Assembly (NCBI GenBank): GCA_035507915.1
Contig: DATJNS010000361.1
Location: forward strand, 1-14,047
DNA: 14,047 nt
Direction: 5' to 3'
DNA from: JACQAI01 sp035507915
GTDB taxonomy: Bacteria; Pseudomonadota; Alphaproteobacteria; Elsterales; Elsteraceae
In this document: one piece after another, positions 1 to 7,643 of the stretch
Position numbering within the stretch: the stretch's first letter is position 1
Layout of the letters: each line of letters starts with the position of its first letter
Made by a program: the position numbers and the translations under genes
The notes under the pieces: model-generated
The model's input: the letters and a program-made list of their open reading frames with translations, nothing else
The model's database searches: none
Told to the model about the DNA's origin: nothing

Positions 1-969
1 CTCGCTCTGGTCGCGACCGATCTGGCCGAGCTGCTGGGCGGCGCCATCGCCCTCAACCTGCTGCTCGGGCTGCCGATCCTCGCCGGCATCGGCGTCTCGG
101 CGCTGATCACCGTCCTGATTCTGGCCGCACCGGGCGCGGGCGGCCGGACCCCCGAACTCGTCGTCGCCGGCCTGGTCGCCGCCGTCGCCGTCGGCTTCGG
201 CGCCGAGCTCCTGATGGCGCGACCAGACCCGGGCGCCGTGCTGCGCGGTTTCGTGCCGACCGCCGGGCTGGTCCGCGACCCCGAGCAGATCTACCTCGCG
301 CTCGGCATCCTGGGTGCCACCGTGATGCCCCACAACCTGTTCCTGCACGCCGGGCTGGCGCGCGCGAGCCTGGCGCGGGCGGCACCGGCCGATCGGCGGC
401 GTACCGGGCGCTGGCTGATCCTGGACTCGACCGCCGCCCTCGGTCTCGCGTTCCTGGTCAACGCCGCGATCCTGGTGGTCGCCGCGACCGCCTTCCATGC
501 ACACGCCGCCGCGACCGACGCGACTCCCGGCATCGAGGACGCCTACCGGCTGCTGGGCTCGACCGTCGGCGGCGGCGCGGCGCTGGTGTTCGCGCTCGCC
601 CTGTTCGCCGCCGGACAGAGCGCGACCGCGACCGGCACGATGGCAGGCCAGATCGTGACCGAGGGATTTCTCGATCTGCGGCTGGCGCCCTGGCTGCGCA
701 GCGCGATCACCCGGAGCATCGCGCTCGTGCCGGCGCTCGCCGTGCCCCTGGTCGCCGGCGACGGCGCGGTCGCCGGGCTCCTGGTGCTGAGCCAGGTCGT
801 GCTCGGCCTCGCCCTGCCCTTCGTGGTCGTGCCCATGCTGCTGCTGCTGCGCGACCGCCGCCTGATGGGTCGTCTCGCGTTGCCGCGCCCGGCGCTCCAC
901 GGCGCCGGCGTCCTGATCGCGACCCTGGTCGGCCTCAGCGGCTGGCTCGCCGCGACCAGCTTCGCCTAA
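1..969 (+). CDS. NRAMP family divalent metal ion transporter, N-terminus cut off by window edge
   Basis: Reading frame 1 is open from the first base to the TAA at 967-969 (322 residues visible). The fragment begins with ATDLAELLGGAIALNL-like sequence, which matches the third membrane helix of MntH-type carriers. Residues 106-112 read ATVMPHN, the helix-6 signature whose Met helps bind the transition metal ion. A further GQSATATGTMAGQ stretch fits a later conserved helix. Several hydrophobic helices follow to the C-terminus. About 100 residues, including the DPGN helix-1 motif, should lie upstream outside the window. The family moves Mn2+, Fe2+ or other divalent metals together with protons across the inner membrane; which metal this one prefers cannot be told. 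It converges tail-to-tail with the ABM-domain gene and their stop codons overlap. No in-frame ATG before base 214 is needed, because homology clearly extends upstream of it. Confidence 0.9.
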   Translation, partial: LALVATDLAELLGGAIALNLLLGLPILAGIGVSALITVLILAAPGAGGRTPELVVAGLVAAVAVGFGAELLMARPDPGAVLRGFVPTAGLVRDPEQIYLALGILGATVMPHNLFLHAGLARASLARAAPADRRRTGRWLILDSTAALGLAFLVNAAILVVAATAFHAHAAATDATPGIEDAYRLLGSTVGGGAALVFALALFAAGQSATATGTMAGQIVTEGFLDLRLAPWLRSAITRSIALVPALAVPLVAGDGAVAGLLVLSQVVLGLALPFVVVPMLLLLRDRRLMGRLALPRPALHGAGVLIATLVGLSGWLAATSFA

Positions 970-1271
970 CCGAGCCCATGGCCGTAGTCGCGCTGGATCT
1001 CGGCGATCTGGATCCGGTAGTGGCCGAAGATCGCCTTGCCGGCCGCCATCGCCGTCTTGTGGTCGGGGTCGGCGTTCCAGCGCGCCAGCGCGTCGGCGTC
1101 GCGCCACATCGAGATCGTGATGACCTTGGCCGGATCGCTGCGGCTCTGGAACGCCTCCTTGGAGATGAAGCCGTCGATCGTCGCGACCTTGGCCATCAGC
1201 TGGGTCAAGAGGCGCTGGTGCTCGGCCTCCATGCCGGGCCGCACGCCGAATTCGATGATGCAGGCGATCAT
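966..1271 (-). CDS. ABM-domain (antibiotic biosynthesis monooxygenase-like) protein
   Basis: 101 residues, the usual size of a single dimeric ferredoxin-like ABM domain. The order is typical: an N-terminal beta strand (IACIIEFGVRPGMEAEH), a helix, a strand carrying GFISKEAFQS, another strand ending ITISMWRDADAL, then ARWNADPDHKTAM leading into the last helix. Members include heme-degrading and quinone-forming monooxygenases, but most are uncharacterised, so the reaction is unknown. The ATG overlaps the stop of the upstream MBL-fold gene as ATGA (1268-1271), so it is probably translationally coupled and is the last gene of the metG-tatD operon. Its TAG overlaps the stop of the convergent NRAMP gene. 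I do not see the motifs of a specific ABM subfamily. Confidence 0.85.
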   Translation of the reverse strand: MIACIIEFGVRPGMEAEHQRLLTQLMAKVATIDGFISKEAFQSRSDPAKVITISMWRDADALARWNADPDHKTAMAAGKAIFGHYRIQIAEIQRDYGHGLG

Positions 1272-2095
1272 GGCTCCTCGCGCATGTAGCGCGCGTAGTA
1301 CTCACCCGGATCGCTGTCGGTCCAGCGTTGGCCGAACTCGATGGCGAGCCCGTCATAGCCGGGCTCGACCCCGGGCGGCAGGCGCATCGACCAGGTCGCG
1401 TAGTCGGCGTCGTGATTCATGTGGGTCAGCACGGCGCGGCGCGGCTTGACGCGCCGGATCCACTCCATCGTCTGGGCGAAGTGCGAGTGCGTCGGGTGCG
1501 GCTCGTCGCGCAGGCAGTCGACCACCCAGAGCTCGAGGCCGTCGAGCAGCGCGAACGCCCGCTCGTCCAGGCGCTTGACGTCGGTCGAGTAGGCAAAATC
1601 GCCGACGCGGAAGCCGAGCGTGGTGCCGAAGCCGTGATCCTGCTCGAACGGGATGACCGGGATGCTGCCGATCCGGAACGGCCCGGTGATCTCGTGGGGA
1701 ATCAAATACGGCTTGTAGAACGGTTGGCCCGGCGGCACGGGCTCGAGCACGTAGCCGAACGAGTGCTTGACGTAGGCCAAGGTCTCGGCGCTGCCATACA
1801 CGTCGATCGGCTTGCCCATCAGTCGGTTGAGCGGCCGCAGATCGTCGATGCCGTTGAGGTGATCGGCGTGATGGTGGGTCCACACCACCGCGTTCAGATA
1901 TTTCACCTTGGCATCGAGCAGCTGCGCGCGCAGGTCCGGCGACGTGTCGATCAGGATCTTGGTGTCGCCGTCCTCGACCAGCACCGAGACCCGCCGGCGT
2001 CGGTTCTTGGGGTGCGCCGGATCGCAGCGTCCCCATTCCGGCCCGATCATCGGCACGCCGCCCGAGCCGCCGCAGCCCAGCACCGTCACCTTCAC
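1268..2095 (-). CDS. MBL-fold metal-dependent hydrolase, PhnP-like
   Basis: 275 residues from a GTG start. The start is set by the N-terminal strand KVTVLGCGGSGGVP, which is standard for this subfamily, and by the GTGA overlap (2092-2095) with the tatD stop. The WGRCDPAHPKNRRRR segment near residue 21 is typical of the PhnP-related clade. The metal-binding HxHxDH motif reads THHHADH at residues 73-79. Further candidate ligands are the Asp in YSTDVKR and the His in LTHMNHDAD. PhnP itself is a phosphodiesterase acting on a cyclic ribose phosphate, but no phn genes are nearby, so this relative of the tatD operon probably has another phosphodiester-type substrate. The open frame runs upstream to 2410 over tatD, and that extension is rejected. 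The gene is followed by the overlapping ABM gene. Confidence 0.9.
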   Translation of the reverse strand: MKVTVLGCGGSGGVPMIGPEWGRCDPAHPKNRRRRVSVLVEDGDTKILIDTSPDLRAQLLDAKVKYLNAVVWTHHHADHLNGIDDLRPLNRLMGKPIDVYGSAETLAYVKHSFGYVLEPVPPGQPFYKPYLIPHEITGPFRIGSIPVIPFEQDHGFGTTLGFRVGDFAYSTDVKRLDERAFALLDGLELWVVDCLRDEPHPTHSHFAQTMEWIRRVKPRRAVLTHMNHDADYATWSMRLPPGVEPGYDGLAIEFGQRWTDSDPGEYYARYMREEP

Positions 2096-2871
2096 GGCGC
2101 CGGCACCTTGCTGAACAGCGCGAAGAAGTTCGCGCTGGTGCGCGCGGCCAGCGCCGCCGGCTCGAGGCCGACCAGCGCGGCCGCCGCCGCCGCGGTGTGG
2201 ACCACGAACGCCGGCTCGTTGCGCTTGCCGCGATGGGGCACCGGCGCGAGATAGGGCGCGTCGGTCTCGACCAGCAGCCGGTCGAGCGGCACCGCGGCGG
2301 CGGCGGCGCGCACCGCGTCCGCCTTCTTGAAGGTGACGATGCCCGACAGCGACACCGCGAGGCCGAGCTCGACCGCGCCGTCGGCGAGTGCGCGCGAGCC
2401 CGAGAAGCAATGGATGACGCCGCGGAAGGGCCCCCTCGCCCGCTCCTCGGCCAGGATCTCGAGCGTATCGGCCTCGGCGTCGCGGGTGTGCACGATCAGG
2501 GGCAGCCCGGTTTCGCGCGCCGCCGCGATGTGGGCGCGGAAGCTGCGCTGCTGGGCCTCGCGCGGGCTATGCTCATAATAGTAATCGAGCCCGGTCTCGC
2601 CGATGCCGACCACCTTGTCGTGGCGCGCCAGGTCGATCAGCGTCGCCGGGTCGTAGCCCCAATCGCCGCCGGCGTCGTGCGGATGGACGCCGACGCTGCA
2701 ATAGACGTCGGGGAAACGCTCGGCGATCGCGCGCACACCCGCGAACTGGTCGAGCCGCGTGCCGATCGTGACCATGCGGGCGACGCCGGCGGCGCGGGCG
2801 CGCGTCACCACGGCGTCGAGCTCGGGCGCGAACTCCGGGAAGTCGAGATGGCAGTGACTGTCGACCAGCAC
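2092..2871 (-). CDS. tatD: TatD-family metal-dependent deoxyribonuclease
   Basis: 259 residues, normal for the family. TIM-barrel metal ligands are visible in order: HCH at residues 6-8, Glu92 in GETGLDYYY, His128 in LIVHTRDA, His154 in IHCFSGS, and Asp204 in VETDAPYLAP. The VPHRGKRNEP signature near residue 211 also fits. TatD enzymes are Mg2+-dependent 3'-5' exonucleases linked to DNA repair and quality control. Despite the name they are not part of the Tat export machinery. The start is GTG at 2871, nine bases after the metG stop, with an AGGGGA ribosome-binding sequence overlapping that stop. Its own stop overlaps the GTG of the MBL-fold gene. I call the family with confidence; whether it is TatD or the YcfH/YjjV branch is less certain. 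Confidence 0.93.
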   Translation of the reverse strand: MLVDSHCHLDFPEFAPELDAVVTRARAAGVARMVTIGTRLDQFAGVRAIAERFPDVYCSVGVHPHDAGGDWGYDPATLIDLARHDKVVGIGETGLDYYYEHSPREAQQRSFRAHIAAARETGLPLIVHTRDAEADTLEILAEERARGPFRGVIHCFSGSRALADGAVELGLAVSLSGIVTFKKADAVRAAAAAVPLDRLLVETDAPYLAPVPHRGKRNEPAFVVHTAAAAAALVGLEPAALAARTSANFFALFSKVPAP

Positions 2872-2880
2872 GCCCGTCCC

Positions 2881-4422
2881 CTACTCGGCGGCCGCCTCGG
2901 GCGCGACGTAGCGCGGGAACACCGGGCTCGGCGCGGGCAGCGCGGCGCCGGCCGCCAGCGCGTGCGCGGGGCCCAGCCGGTCGAAGCCGCGCGCGTCCGC
3001 CGGCAGCGCCAGCTGGTCGAGGATGCGGGCCGCCGAGGCGGGCATGAAGGGTTGTACGAGGATCCCGAGATGGCGGATCACCTCGACGAGCGCGTAGAGC
3101 ACGGTCGCCATGCGCGGCGGGTCGGTCTTGCGCAAGGTCCACGGCGCCTGTTCGTCGATATAGCGGTTGGCGTCGCTCACCAGTGCCCAGATCAGCTCGA
3201 GCGCGCGGTGGTAGGACTGCAGCGCCATCTCGGCGCGCACCGCCTCGCGCAGCCCGTGCGCGGTGCCGAGCAAAGTCTTGTCGGCGTCGCCGAGCGGCCC
3301 CGGGGTCGGCACCGCCGCGCCGCAGTTGCGCGCCACCATGCTGAGCACGCGCTGCGCCAGGTTGCCGAGGTCGTTGGCGAGATCGGTGTTGACGCGCTTG
3401 ATCAGCTGGGCGCGCGCGAAATTGCCGTCGGCGAACAGCGGGCCCTCGCGCAGCAGATAATAGCGCACCGGGTCGAGCCCGAACTCGTCGACCAGCTTGA
3501 GGGGATCAATCACGTTGCCGAGCGACTTCGACATCTTCTCGCCCTCGATGGTCCACCAGCCGTGGGCGAACACGCGCGTGGGCGGCGCGACCCCGGCGGC
3601 CATCAGGAAGGCGTGCCAGTAGACCGAGTGGAAGCGCAGGATGTCCTTGCCGACCACGTGGACGTCGGCCGGCCACCAGCGCTTGAACATCTCGCCGTCG
3701 ACGTCGGGGTAGCCGACCGCGGTGATGTAGTTGGTCAACGCGTCGAGCCAGACGTACATGATGTGCGCCGGATCGCCCGGCACCGGGATGCCCCACTTGA
3801 AGCTGGTGCGCGACACCGACAGATCGCGCAGCCCCGACTTCACGAAGCTCACGATCTCGTTGCGCCGCGCGCGCGGACCGATGCATTCCGGGTTGGCCTC
3901 GTAGAACGCGAGCAGCCGGTCCTGCCACGCCGACAGCCGGAAGAAGTAGCTCGGCTCCTCGACCCACTCGACCTGGGCGCCGGTCGGCGCCTTGCCGTCG
4001 ACCAGCTCGCTCTCGGCGTAGAAGGCCTCGTCGCGCACCGCGTACCAGCCCGCGTAGGTGCCGAGATAGATGTCGCCGTGCTCGACCAGCTTCTGCCACA
4101 GCGCCTGGCACGAGCGGATGTGGCGCGGCTCGGTGGTGCGGATGAAGTCGTCGAAGCTGCAGTTCAGCTTCTCGGCGAGCGAGCGGAAGCGCGCTGACAC
4201 CTGGTCCGTGAACGTCTGCGGATCGAGGCCGGCGTCGGCCGCCGACTTCTCGACCTTCTGGCCGTGCTCGTCGGTGCCGGTCAGGAAGCGCACGTCGTGG
4301 CCGTCGAGCCGCATGAAGCGCGCCAGCACGTCGGCCACCAGCGTCGTGTACGCGTGGCCGATATGCGGCGAGTCGTTCACGTAGTAGATCGGCGTGGTGA
4401 CGAAGTAGCGACGCGCGGACAT
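2881..4422 (-). CDS. metG: Methionyl-tRNA synthetase
   Basis: 513 residues from the ATG at 4422. This class I synthetase charges tRNA-Met with methionine in the cytoplasm. The HIGH signature is HIGH at residues 20-23 (after TPIYYVND) and the KMSKS loop is KMSKS at 296-300. VWLDALTNYITA near residue 224 and VGKDILRFHSVYWHAFL near 257 are canonical active-site segments. The connective-peptide region shows no CxxC zinc knuckles (GWYAVRDEAFYAESEL stands where the cysteine type has them), so this is the short zinc-free form common in alphaproteobacteria. The C-terminal helical anticodon-binding domain is present, with no appended tRNA-binding domain. An in-frame TTG at 4440 would add six residues, but the ATG directly before SARRYFVTTP is the better start. 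It lies 49 bases after holB and 9 before tatD, in one operon. Confidence 0.96.
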   Translation of the reverse strand: MSARRYFVTTPIYYVNDSPHIGHAYTTLVADVLARFMRLDGHDVRFLTGTDEHGQKVEKSAADAGLDPQTFTDQVSARFRSLAEKLNCSFDDFIRTTEPRHIRSCQALWQKLVEHGDIYLGTYAGWYAVRDEAFYAESELVDGKAPTGAQVEWVEEPSYFFRLSAWQDRLLAFYEANPECIGPRARRNEIVSFVKSGLRDLSVSRTSFKWGIPVPGDPAHIMYVWLDALTNYITAVGYPDVDGEMFKRWWPADVHVVGKDILRFHSVYWHAFLMAAGVAPPTRVFAHGWWTIEGEKMSKSLGNVIDPLKLVDEFGLDPVRYYLLREGPLFADGNFARAQLIKRVNTDLANDLGNLAQRVLSMVARNCGAAVPTPGPLGDADKTLLGTAHGLREAVRAEMALQSYHRALELIWALVSDANRYIDEQAPWTLRKTDPPRMATVLYALVEVIRHLGILVQPFMPASAARILDQLALPADARGFDRLGPAHALAAGAALPAPSPVFPRYVAPEAAAE

Positions 4423-4471
4423 GGCTGGGCTCGTGGTCAACTGCTCGTTCGGGTCAACGCGCGGCTCGGGA

Positions 4472-5590
4472 TTATCGCCGCGCGTCGCGGTCCAGCGCCA
4501 AAAAAGCGTTCAAGACCACCTGCTTGCGGTCGAGATTGAGGCTTTCCGCCCGGGCGAACAGATGGGTGCTGTTCTCCCATACCTCAACCAGGCGATCAAG
4601 GCCGGCCCGCTCCAGCAGCGCCGCGCCGACCGCGCGCTCGCCGGGCACGATCTCGGGGATCGGCACGCCGCGCGCGCCGGCGCGGATCAGCCGCGCGAGC
4701 CACCAACCGTAGAGATCCGTGAAGCCCTCGTAGGCGGCCTGGCCGCTGGCGCGCGCCAGCTTGTCGCCCAGCTGGTGCAGCGCGTCGACGTCGAGCCGCG
4801 GCGCACCGCCCAGGAGCCCGAGCATCGCGCGATAGACCTCGAGGCCGCCGCGCTCGATCAGGTCGAGGGCGCGGCCGGCGCTGCCTTCCGCCAGGCCGAC
4901 CAGACTTTGGCGCTCGGCCGCGCCGAGATCGGGGCGCAGGCGCAGCAGCAGGCCGTCGAGCGTCGCGTCGTCGAGCGGCGACAGGCGCAAGAGCCGGCAG
5001 CGCGAGCGGATGGTCGCCAGCACCGCCCCGGGCGCGTGGGCGATCAGGATGAGGAGCGCGTTGGCCGGCGGCTCCTCGAGCACCTTGAGGAGCGCATTGG
5101 CGGCGTTGAGGTTGAGCGCGTCGAGCGCGTCGACGATGACGACGCGCCAGCCGCCTTCGGCCGCCGTCAGGTGCATGAACTCGGCGACCGCGCGGATCTG
5201 ATCGACGCCGATCTCGGTGCGCAGCCGGCCGCGCTTGTCGTCGTACGCGCGCTCGACCGTCAGCAGGTCGGCGTGGCCGCCCGCGGCGACGCGGCGGAAC
5301 ACCGGATCGTCGGCGCCGATCTCGAGCTTGTCGGGCGCGGTGGCGCCGAACAGCCCAGCGGCTGGAGGTGCCGCGCCCTCGCGCAGCACGAAGCGGGCGA
5401 ACCGATAGGCGAGCGTCGCCTTGCCGATGCCGGCGCGTCCGGCGAACAGCCAGGCGTGCGGCAGCCGGCCGGCGTTCCAGGCCTCGAGCAGGACACGCTC
5501 GGCTGCGCCCTGCCCCATCAGCTCGGGGTTCTCGCGCGGCAACGGCGCTGCGGCGACGTCGTCCGGGTCGGGGCTGGTGCGCTTGGCCAT
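4472..5590 (-). CDS. holB: DNA polymerase III, delta' subunit (clamp loader)
   Basis: 372 residues. Delta' is the stator of the clamp loader that places the sliding clamp on primed DNA. Visible motifs are GRLPHAWLFAGRAGIGKATLA-type sequence at about 41-61 (P-loop-like, with the lysine kept), a Walker B-like strand RVVIVDALDALN near 149-160, NAANALLKVLEEPP at 162-175, and the SRC motif in TIRSRCRLL near 193-201. I see no four-cysteine zinc cluster after the P-loop, unlike E. coli delta'. The ATG at 5590 opens MAKRTSP, and the frame continues open upstream across the divergent glycosyltransferase, which is rejected. tmk, its usual upstream partner, is about 2.6 kb away on the same strand, so holB must now be transcribed from a promoter in or near 5591-5674 or by read-through across the opposite-strand genes. 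Confidence 0.92.
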   Translation of the reverse strand: MAKRTSPDPDDVAAAPLPRENPELMGQGAAERVLLEAWNAGRLPHAWLFAGRAGIGKATLAYRFARFVLREGAAPPAAGLFGATAPDKLEIGADDPVFRRVAAGGHADLLTVERAYDDKRGRLRTEIGVDQIRAVAEFMHLTAAEGGWRVVIVDALDALNLNAANALLKVLEEPPANALLILIAHAPGAVLATIRSRCRLLRLSPLDDATLDGLLLRLRPDLGAAERQSLVGLAEGSAGRALDLIERGGLEVYRAMLGLLGGAPRLDVDALHQLGDKLARASGQAAYEGFTDLYGWWLARLIRAGARGVPIPEIVPGERAVGAALLERAGLDRLVEVWENSTHLFARAESLNLDRKQVVLNAFLALDRDARR

Positions 5591-5647
5591 GAACCGGTCT
5601 GCCACATCGTTGCCGGCCCCCGCAAGCCCGAGCCCGACTTGTTTTCG

Positions 5648-5661
5648 ACGCCGGCCGGCGT
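5648..5661. repeat. Perfect 14-base palindrome between divergent holB and glycosyltransferase genes
   Basis: ACGCCGGCCGGCGT is its own reverse complement. It sits in the 84-base gap between the divergently transcribed holB and glycosyltransferase genes, 13 bases before the latter's ATG. It could be an operator, but GC-only palindromes of this kind arise easily in such GC-rich DNA, and no T-tract follows to make it a terminator. Confidence 0.4.
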
Positions 5662-5674
5662 ACCCTCGACCGGC

Positions 5675-6364
5675 ATGCTGAACACCCGCATCGTCTGCGG
5701 CACCCGCTTGAGCGAGCAGGCGTTCCACGACCAATCGGCGCTCGGCCGGTGCCTCAAGGTCGCCTACGGCGATCTGCCCTCGATCGAGCTCGTGCTCTTT
5801 CCGGGCGGCAATCCCGGTCTGCCGGCCGTCTACAACCGGGCGATTCGCGACGCCGCGCGCAGCCCCGCGATTCTGCTGTTCATCCACGACGACGTGCATC
5901 TCCTCGACCTGTTCTGGCTCGACCGTCTGCATCTGGCGCTCGAGCAGTTCCAGATCGTCGGGATCGTCGGCAGCCGGCAGTGCCGGCCGCGCCAGCCCAG
6001 CTGGGCATACAAGGACGAGTGGTTCACGCCCGAGGACCGCGAGAATCTGAGCGGCCTGATCGCCCACGGCGCGGCGTTCCCCGCCCGGGTCGACCGGCTC
6101 GGCATGCTGGGGCCGTGCAAGCTGCTCGACGGCGTGTTTCTCGCGATGCGCAGCGCCACGCTGATCGACAACGACCTCTATTTCGACGAGGCCTTCGACT
6201 TCAACTTCTGGGATCTCGATTTCTGCCGCCGGGCCGACGCCAAGGGCATCACGATGGGGACCGCGCCGATCTCCATCCTGCACGAGAGCATCGGCCGACT
6301 GCGCACCGAGGCCTGGTCGGACGCGTTCCAGCAGTACCTGGCGAAATGGGACGGCGCGCCATGA
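5675..6364 (+). CDS. Glycosyltransferase-like protein, capsule/polysaccharide type (GT2-like fold)
   Basis: 229 residues, one domain, no membrane segment. The pattern is that of short family-2-like glycosyltransferases annotated in capsule biosynthesis: GLPAVYNRAI near residue 48, then a hydrophobic strand ending in FIHDDV at 69-74 (the HDD is the likely nucleotide-sugar/metal DxD equivalent), LDGVFLAMRS near 151, and FDFNFWDLDFCRRADAKG at 174-191, whose acidic residues fit the acceptor-side motif. LHES at 202-205 also fits. It should transfer a sugar from a nucleotide donor in the cytoplasm; sugar and acceptor are unknown. The ATG at 5675 is the first Met directly before the domain. No clear ribosome-binding site is seen. 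Its stop overlaps the next gene's start as ATGA, so the pair is probably translated together. It divides tmk from holB. Confidence 0.8.
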   Translation: MLNTRIVCGTRLSEQAFHDQSALGRCLKVAYGDLPSIELVLFPGGNPGLPAVYNRAIRDAARSPAILLFIHDDVHLLDLFWLDRLHLALEQFQIVGIVGSRQCRPRQPSWAYKDEWFTPEDRENLSGLIAHGAAFPARVDRLGMLGPCKLLDGVFLAMRSATLIDNDLYFDEAFDFNFWDLDFCRRADAKGITMGTAPISILHESIGRLRTEAWSDAFQQYLAKWDGAP

Positions 6365-7068
6365 CCGATCGTCCGTTTCCGAAAGGGCGCTTTCGCGCGA
6401 CCGGCCCGGTGCCGCCGCTGACCGAGGAGGAGCGCCGCATCGTCAAGGCGTTCCAGGAGCTTTATTACCGGACCTGGGATTTCGGCAAGGCAGGCGCCAC
6501 GCTCGACCTGAGCTGGATGGGCCACCACCTGCTGAAATGCCCGATGGATCTGTGGACCTACCAGGAGATCCTGGTCGACACCGAGCCCGACGTGATCGTC
6601 GAGTGCGGCACCAAGTACGGCGGCAGCGCGGCCTACCTCGCGTCGCTGTGCGACCTGATCGGCCGCGGCCGTATCGTCACGATCGACATCAAGCAGCTGT
6701 CGGGTCAGCCGGTCCATCCGCGCATCGACTACATGCTCGGCTCGAGCGCCAGTCCGGCGACGCTCGCGCAGGTCCGCCGCATCATCGCGCCCGGCGAGCG
6801 CGTCATGGTGATCCTCGACTCCGACCATCGGCGCGACCACGTGCTGCAGGAGCTCGAGCTCTACGCGCCGCTGGTGACGCAAGGCTGCTACCTGATCGTC
6901 GAGGACAGCAACGTCAACGGCCATCCGGCGTGGCCCGATCACGGCCCCGGCCCGATGGAGGCGATCGAGGCGTTCCTGCCCCAGCATCCGGAGTTCAAGG
7001 TCGACCTCGGCCGCGAGCGCTTCTTCATGACGCTCAACCCGTCCGGCTTCCTCCTGCGCACCGCGTAG
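6361..7068 (+). CDS. CmcI-family (cephalosporin hydroxylase / rhamnosyl O-methyltransferase type) protein
   Basis: 235 residues, the family length. The N-terminal block YYRTWDFGKAG and then SWMGHHLLKCPMDLWTYQEI near 51-70 are the recognisable CmcI signature. A Rossmann methyltransferase-like core follows: VIVECGTKYGGSAAYLA at 78-94 (SAM-binding loop), TIDI ending at Asp109, ILDSDHRRDHV at 151-161 and LIVEDS at 178-183. Asp155, Glu181 and Asp182 have the spacing of the Mg2+ ligands I recall from the Streptomyces CmcI structure (160/186/187). Relatives include a cephamycin biosynthesis protein and mycobacterial rhamnosyl O-methyltransferases. Next to a glycosyltransferase, sugar O-methylation is the more likely job, but this is inference. 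The start overlaps the upstream stop (ATGA). Confidence 0.85.
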   Translation: MTDRPFPKGRFRATGPVPPLTEEERRIVKAFQELYYRTWDFGKAGATLDLSWMGHHLLKCPMDLWTYQEILVDTEPDVIVECGTKYGGSAAYLASLCDLIGRGRIVTIDIKQLSGQPVHPRIDYMLGSSASPATLAQVRRIIAPGERVMVILDSDHRRDHVLQELELYAPLVTQGCYLIVEDSNVNGHPAWPDHGPGPMEAIEAFLPQHPEFKVDLGRERFFMTLNPSGFLLRTA

Positions 7069-7076
7069 CATCGATC

Positions 7077-7631
7077 ATGGCCAAGCAGCCGATGGTGTCC
7101 GCCGACGAGGACGACGACGGCCCGGACGAGCCGGCGGTGCCGGCCGGCGCCAAGAACTACATGACGCCGTACGGCTTTCGCCGCATGCAGGACGAGCTGC
7201 GCCAGCTCACGCGGGTCGAGCGGCCGAAGGTCGTCGAGGTGGTGGCGTGGGCCGCCGGCAACGGCGACCGCTCGGAGAACGGCGATTACATCTACGGCAA
7301 GCGGCGGCTGCGCGAGATCGACCGGCGCATCCGCTTCCTGACCAAGCGGCTGGAGAGCGCCGAAATCGTCGATCCGGCGCGCCAGCAGCATCTCGAGCAG
7401 GTGTTCTTCGGCGCCACCGTGATCTACGCCGACGCCGATGGCGCCGAGCGCACGATCACGCTGGTCGGCGTCGACGAGGCCGACATGGCGCGCGACCAGG
7501 TGAGCTGGCTCGCGCCGATCGCCCGCGCGCTCATGAAGGCGCGTGCCGGCGACACCGTGGCGCTGCGCACGCCGGCCGGCGTCCAGCAGCTCGAGGTGAT
7601 CGAGATCCGCTACGAGGTGCGCGCGGATTGA
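7077..7631 (+). CDS. greB: Transcription elongation factor GreB
   Basis: 184 residues; E. coli GreB has 158. GreB enters the secondary channel of RNA polymerase and triggers cleavage of backtracked RNA. The coiled-coil domain is clear: RPKVVEVVAWAAGNGDRSEN with the tip acids Asp64 and Glu67, then DYIYGKRRLREIDRRIRFL, which is the GreB rather than the GreA form. The C-terminal FKBP-like domain follows from about residue 105 (VFFGATVIYADADG) and closes with GDTVALRTPAGVQQLEVIEIRYE. The first 27 residues are an extra tail rich in Asp and Glu (ADEDDDGPDE) not present in E. coli. The ATG at 7077 comes 8 bases after the preceding stop, without an obvious ribosome-binding site. In-frame sequence further upstream belongs to another frame of the CmcI-like gene. 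Confidence 0.93.
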   Translation: MAKQPMVSADEDDDGPDEPAVPAGAKNYMTPYGFRRMQDELRQLTRVERPKVVEVVAWAAGNGDRSENGDYIYGKRRLREIDRRIRFLTKRLESAEIVDPARQQHLEQVFFGATVIYADADGAERTITLVGVDEADMARDQVSWLAPIARALMKARAGDTVALRTPAGVQQLEVIEIRYEVRAD

Positions 7632-7643
7632 GCCCGCCGCGCG

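Noticed and set aside
2096..2410. Upstream extension of the MBL-fold gene
   Set aside because: It overlaps the conserved C-terminal part of tatD in another frame and reads as Arg/Gly-rich noise. The domain starts at the GTG at 2095.
3497..3509. FNR-like TTGAG-GGG-ATCAA
   Set aside because: Only three bases separate the arms instead of four, one arm base is off, and it lies inside metG far from any start.
2197..4197. 666-codon open frame on the plus strand
   Set aside because: It lies antisense to tatD and metG, both with complete catalytic motifs. The product is a low-complexity Arg/Val/Asp-rich string without family motifs, as expected from GC-biased third positions.
4421..5674. 418-codon upstream extension of the glycosyltransferase frame
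   Set aside because: It is antisense to holB, and the recognisable glycosyltransferase domain begins at the Met at 5675.
5591..6283. Upstream extension of holB on the minus strand
   Set aside because: It is antisense to the glycosyltransferase, whose motifs are convincing; delta' begins normally at the ATG at 5590.
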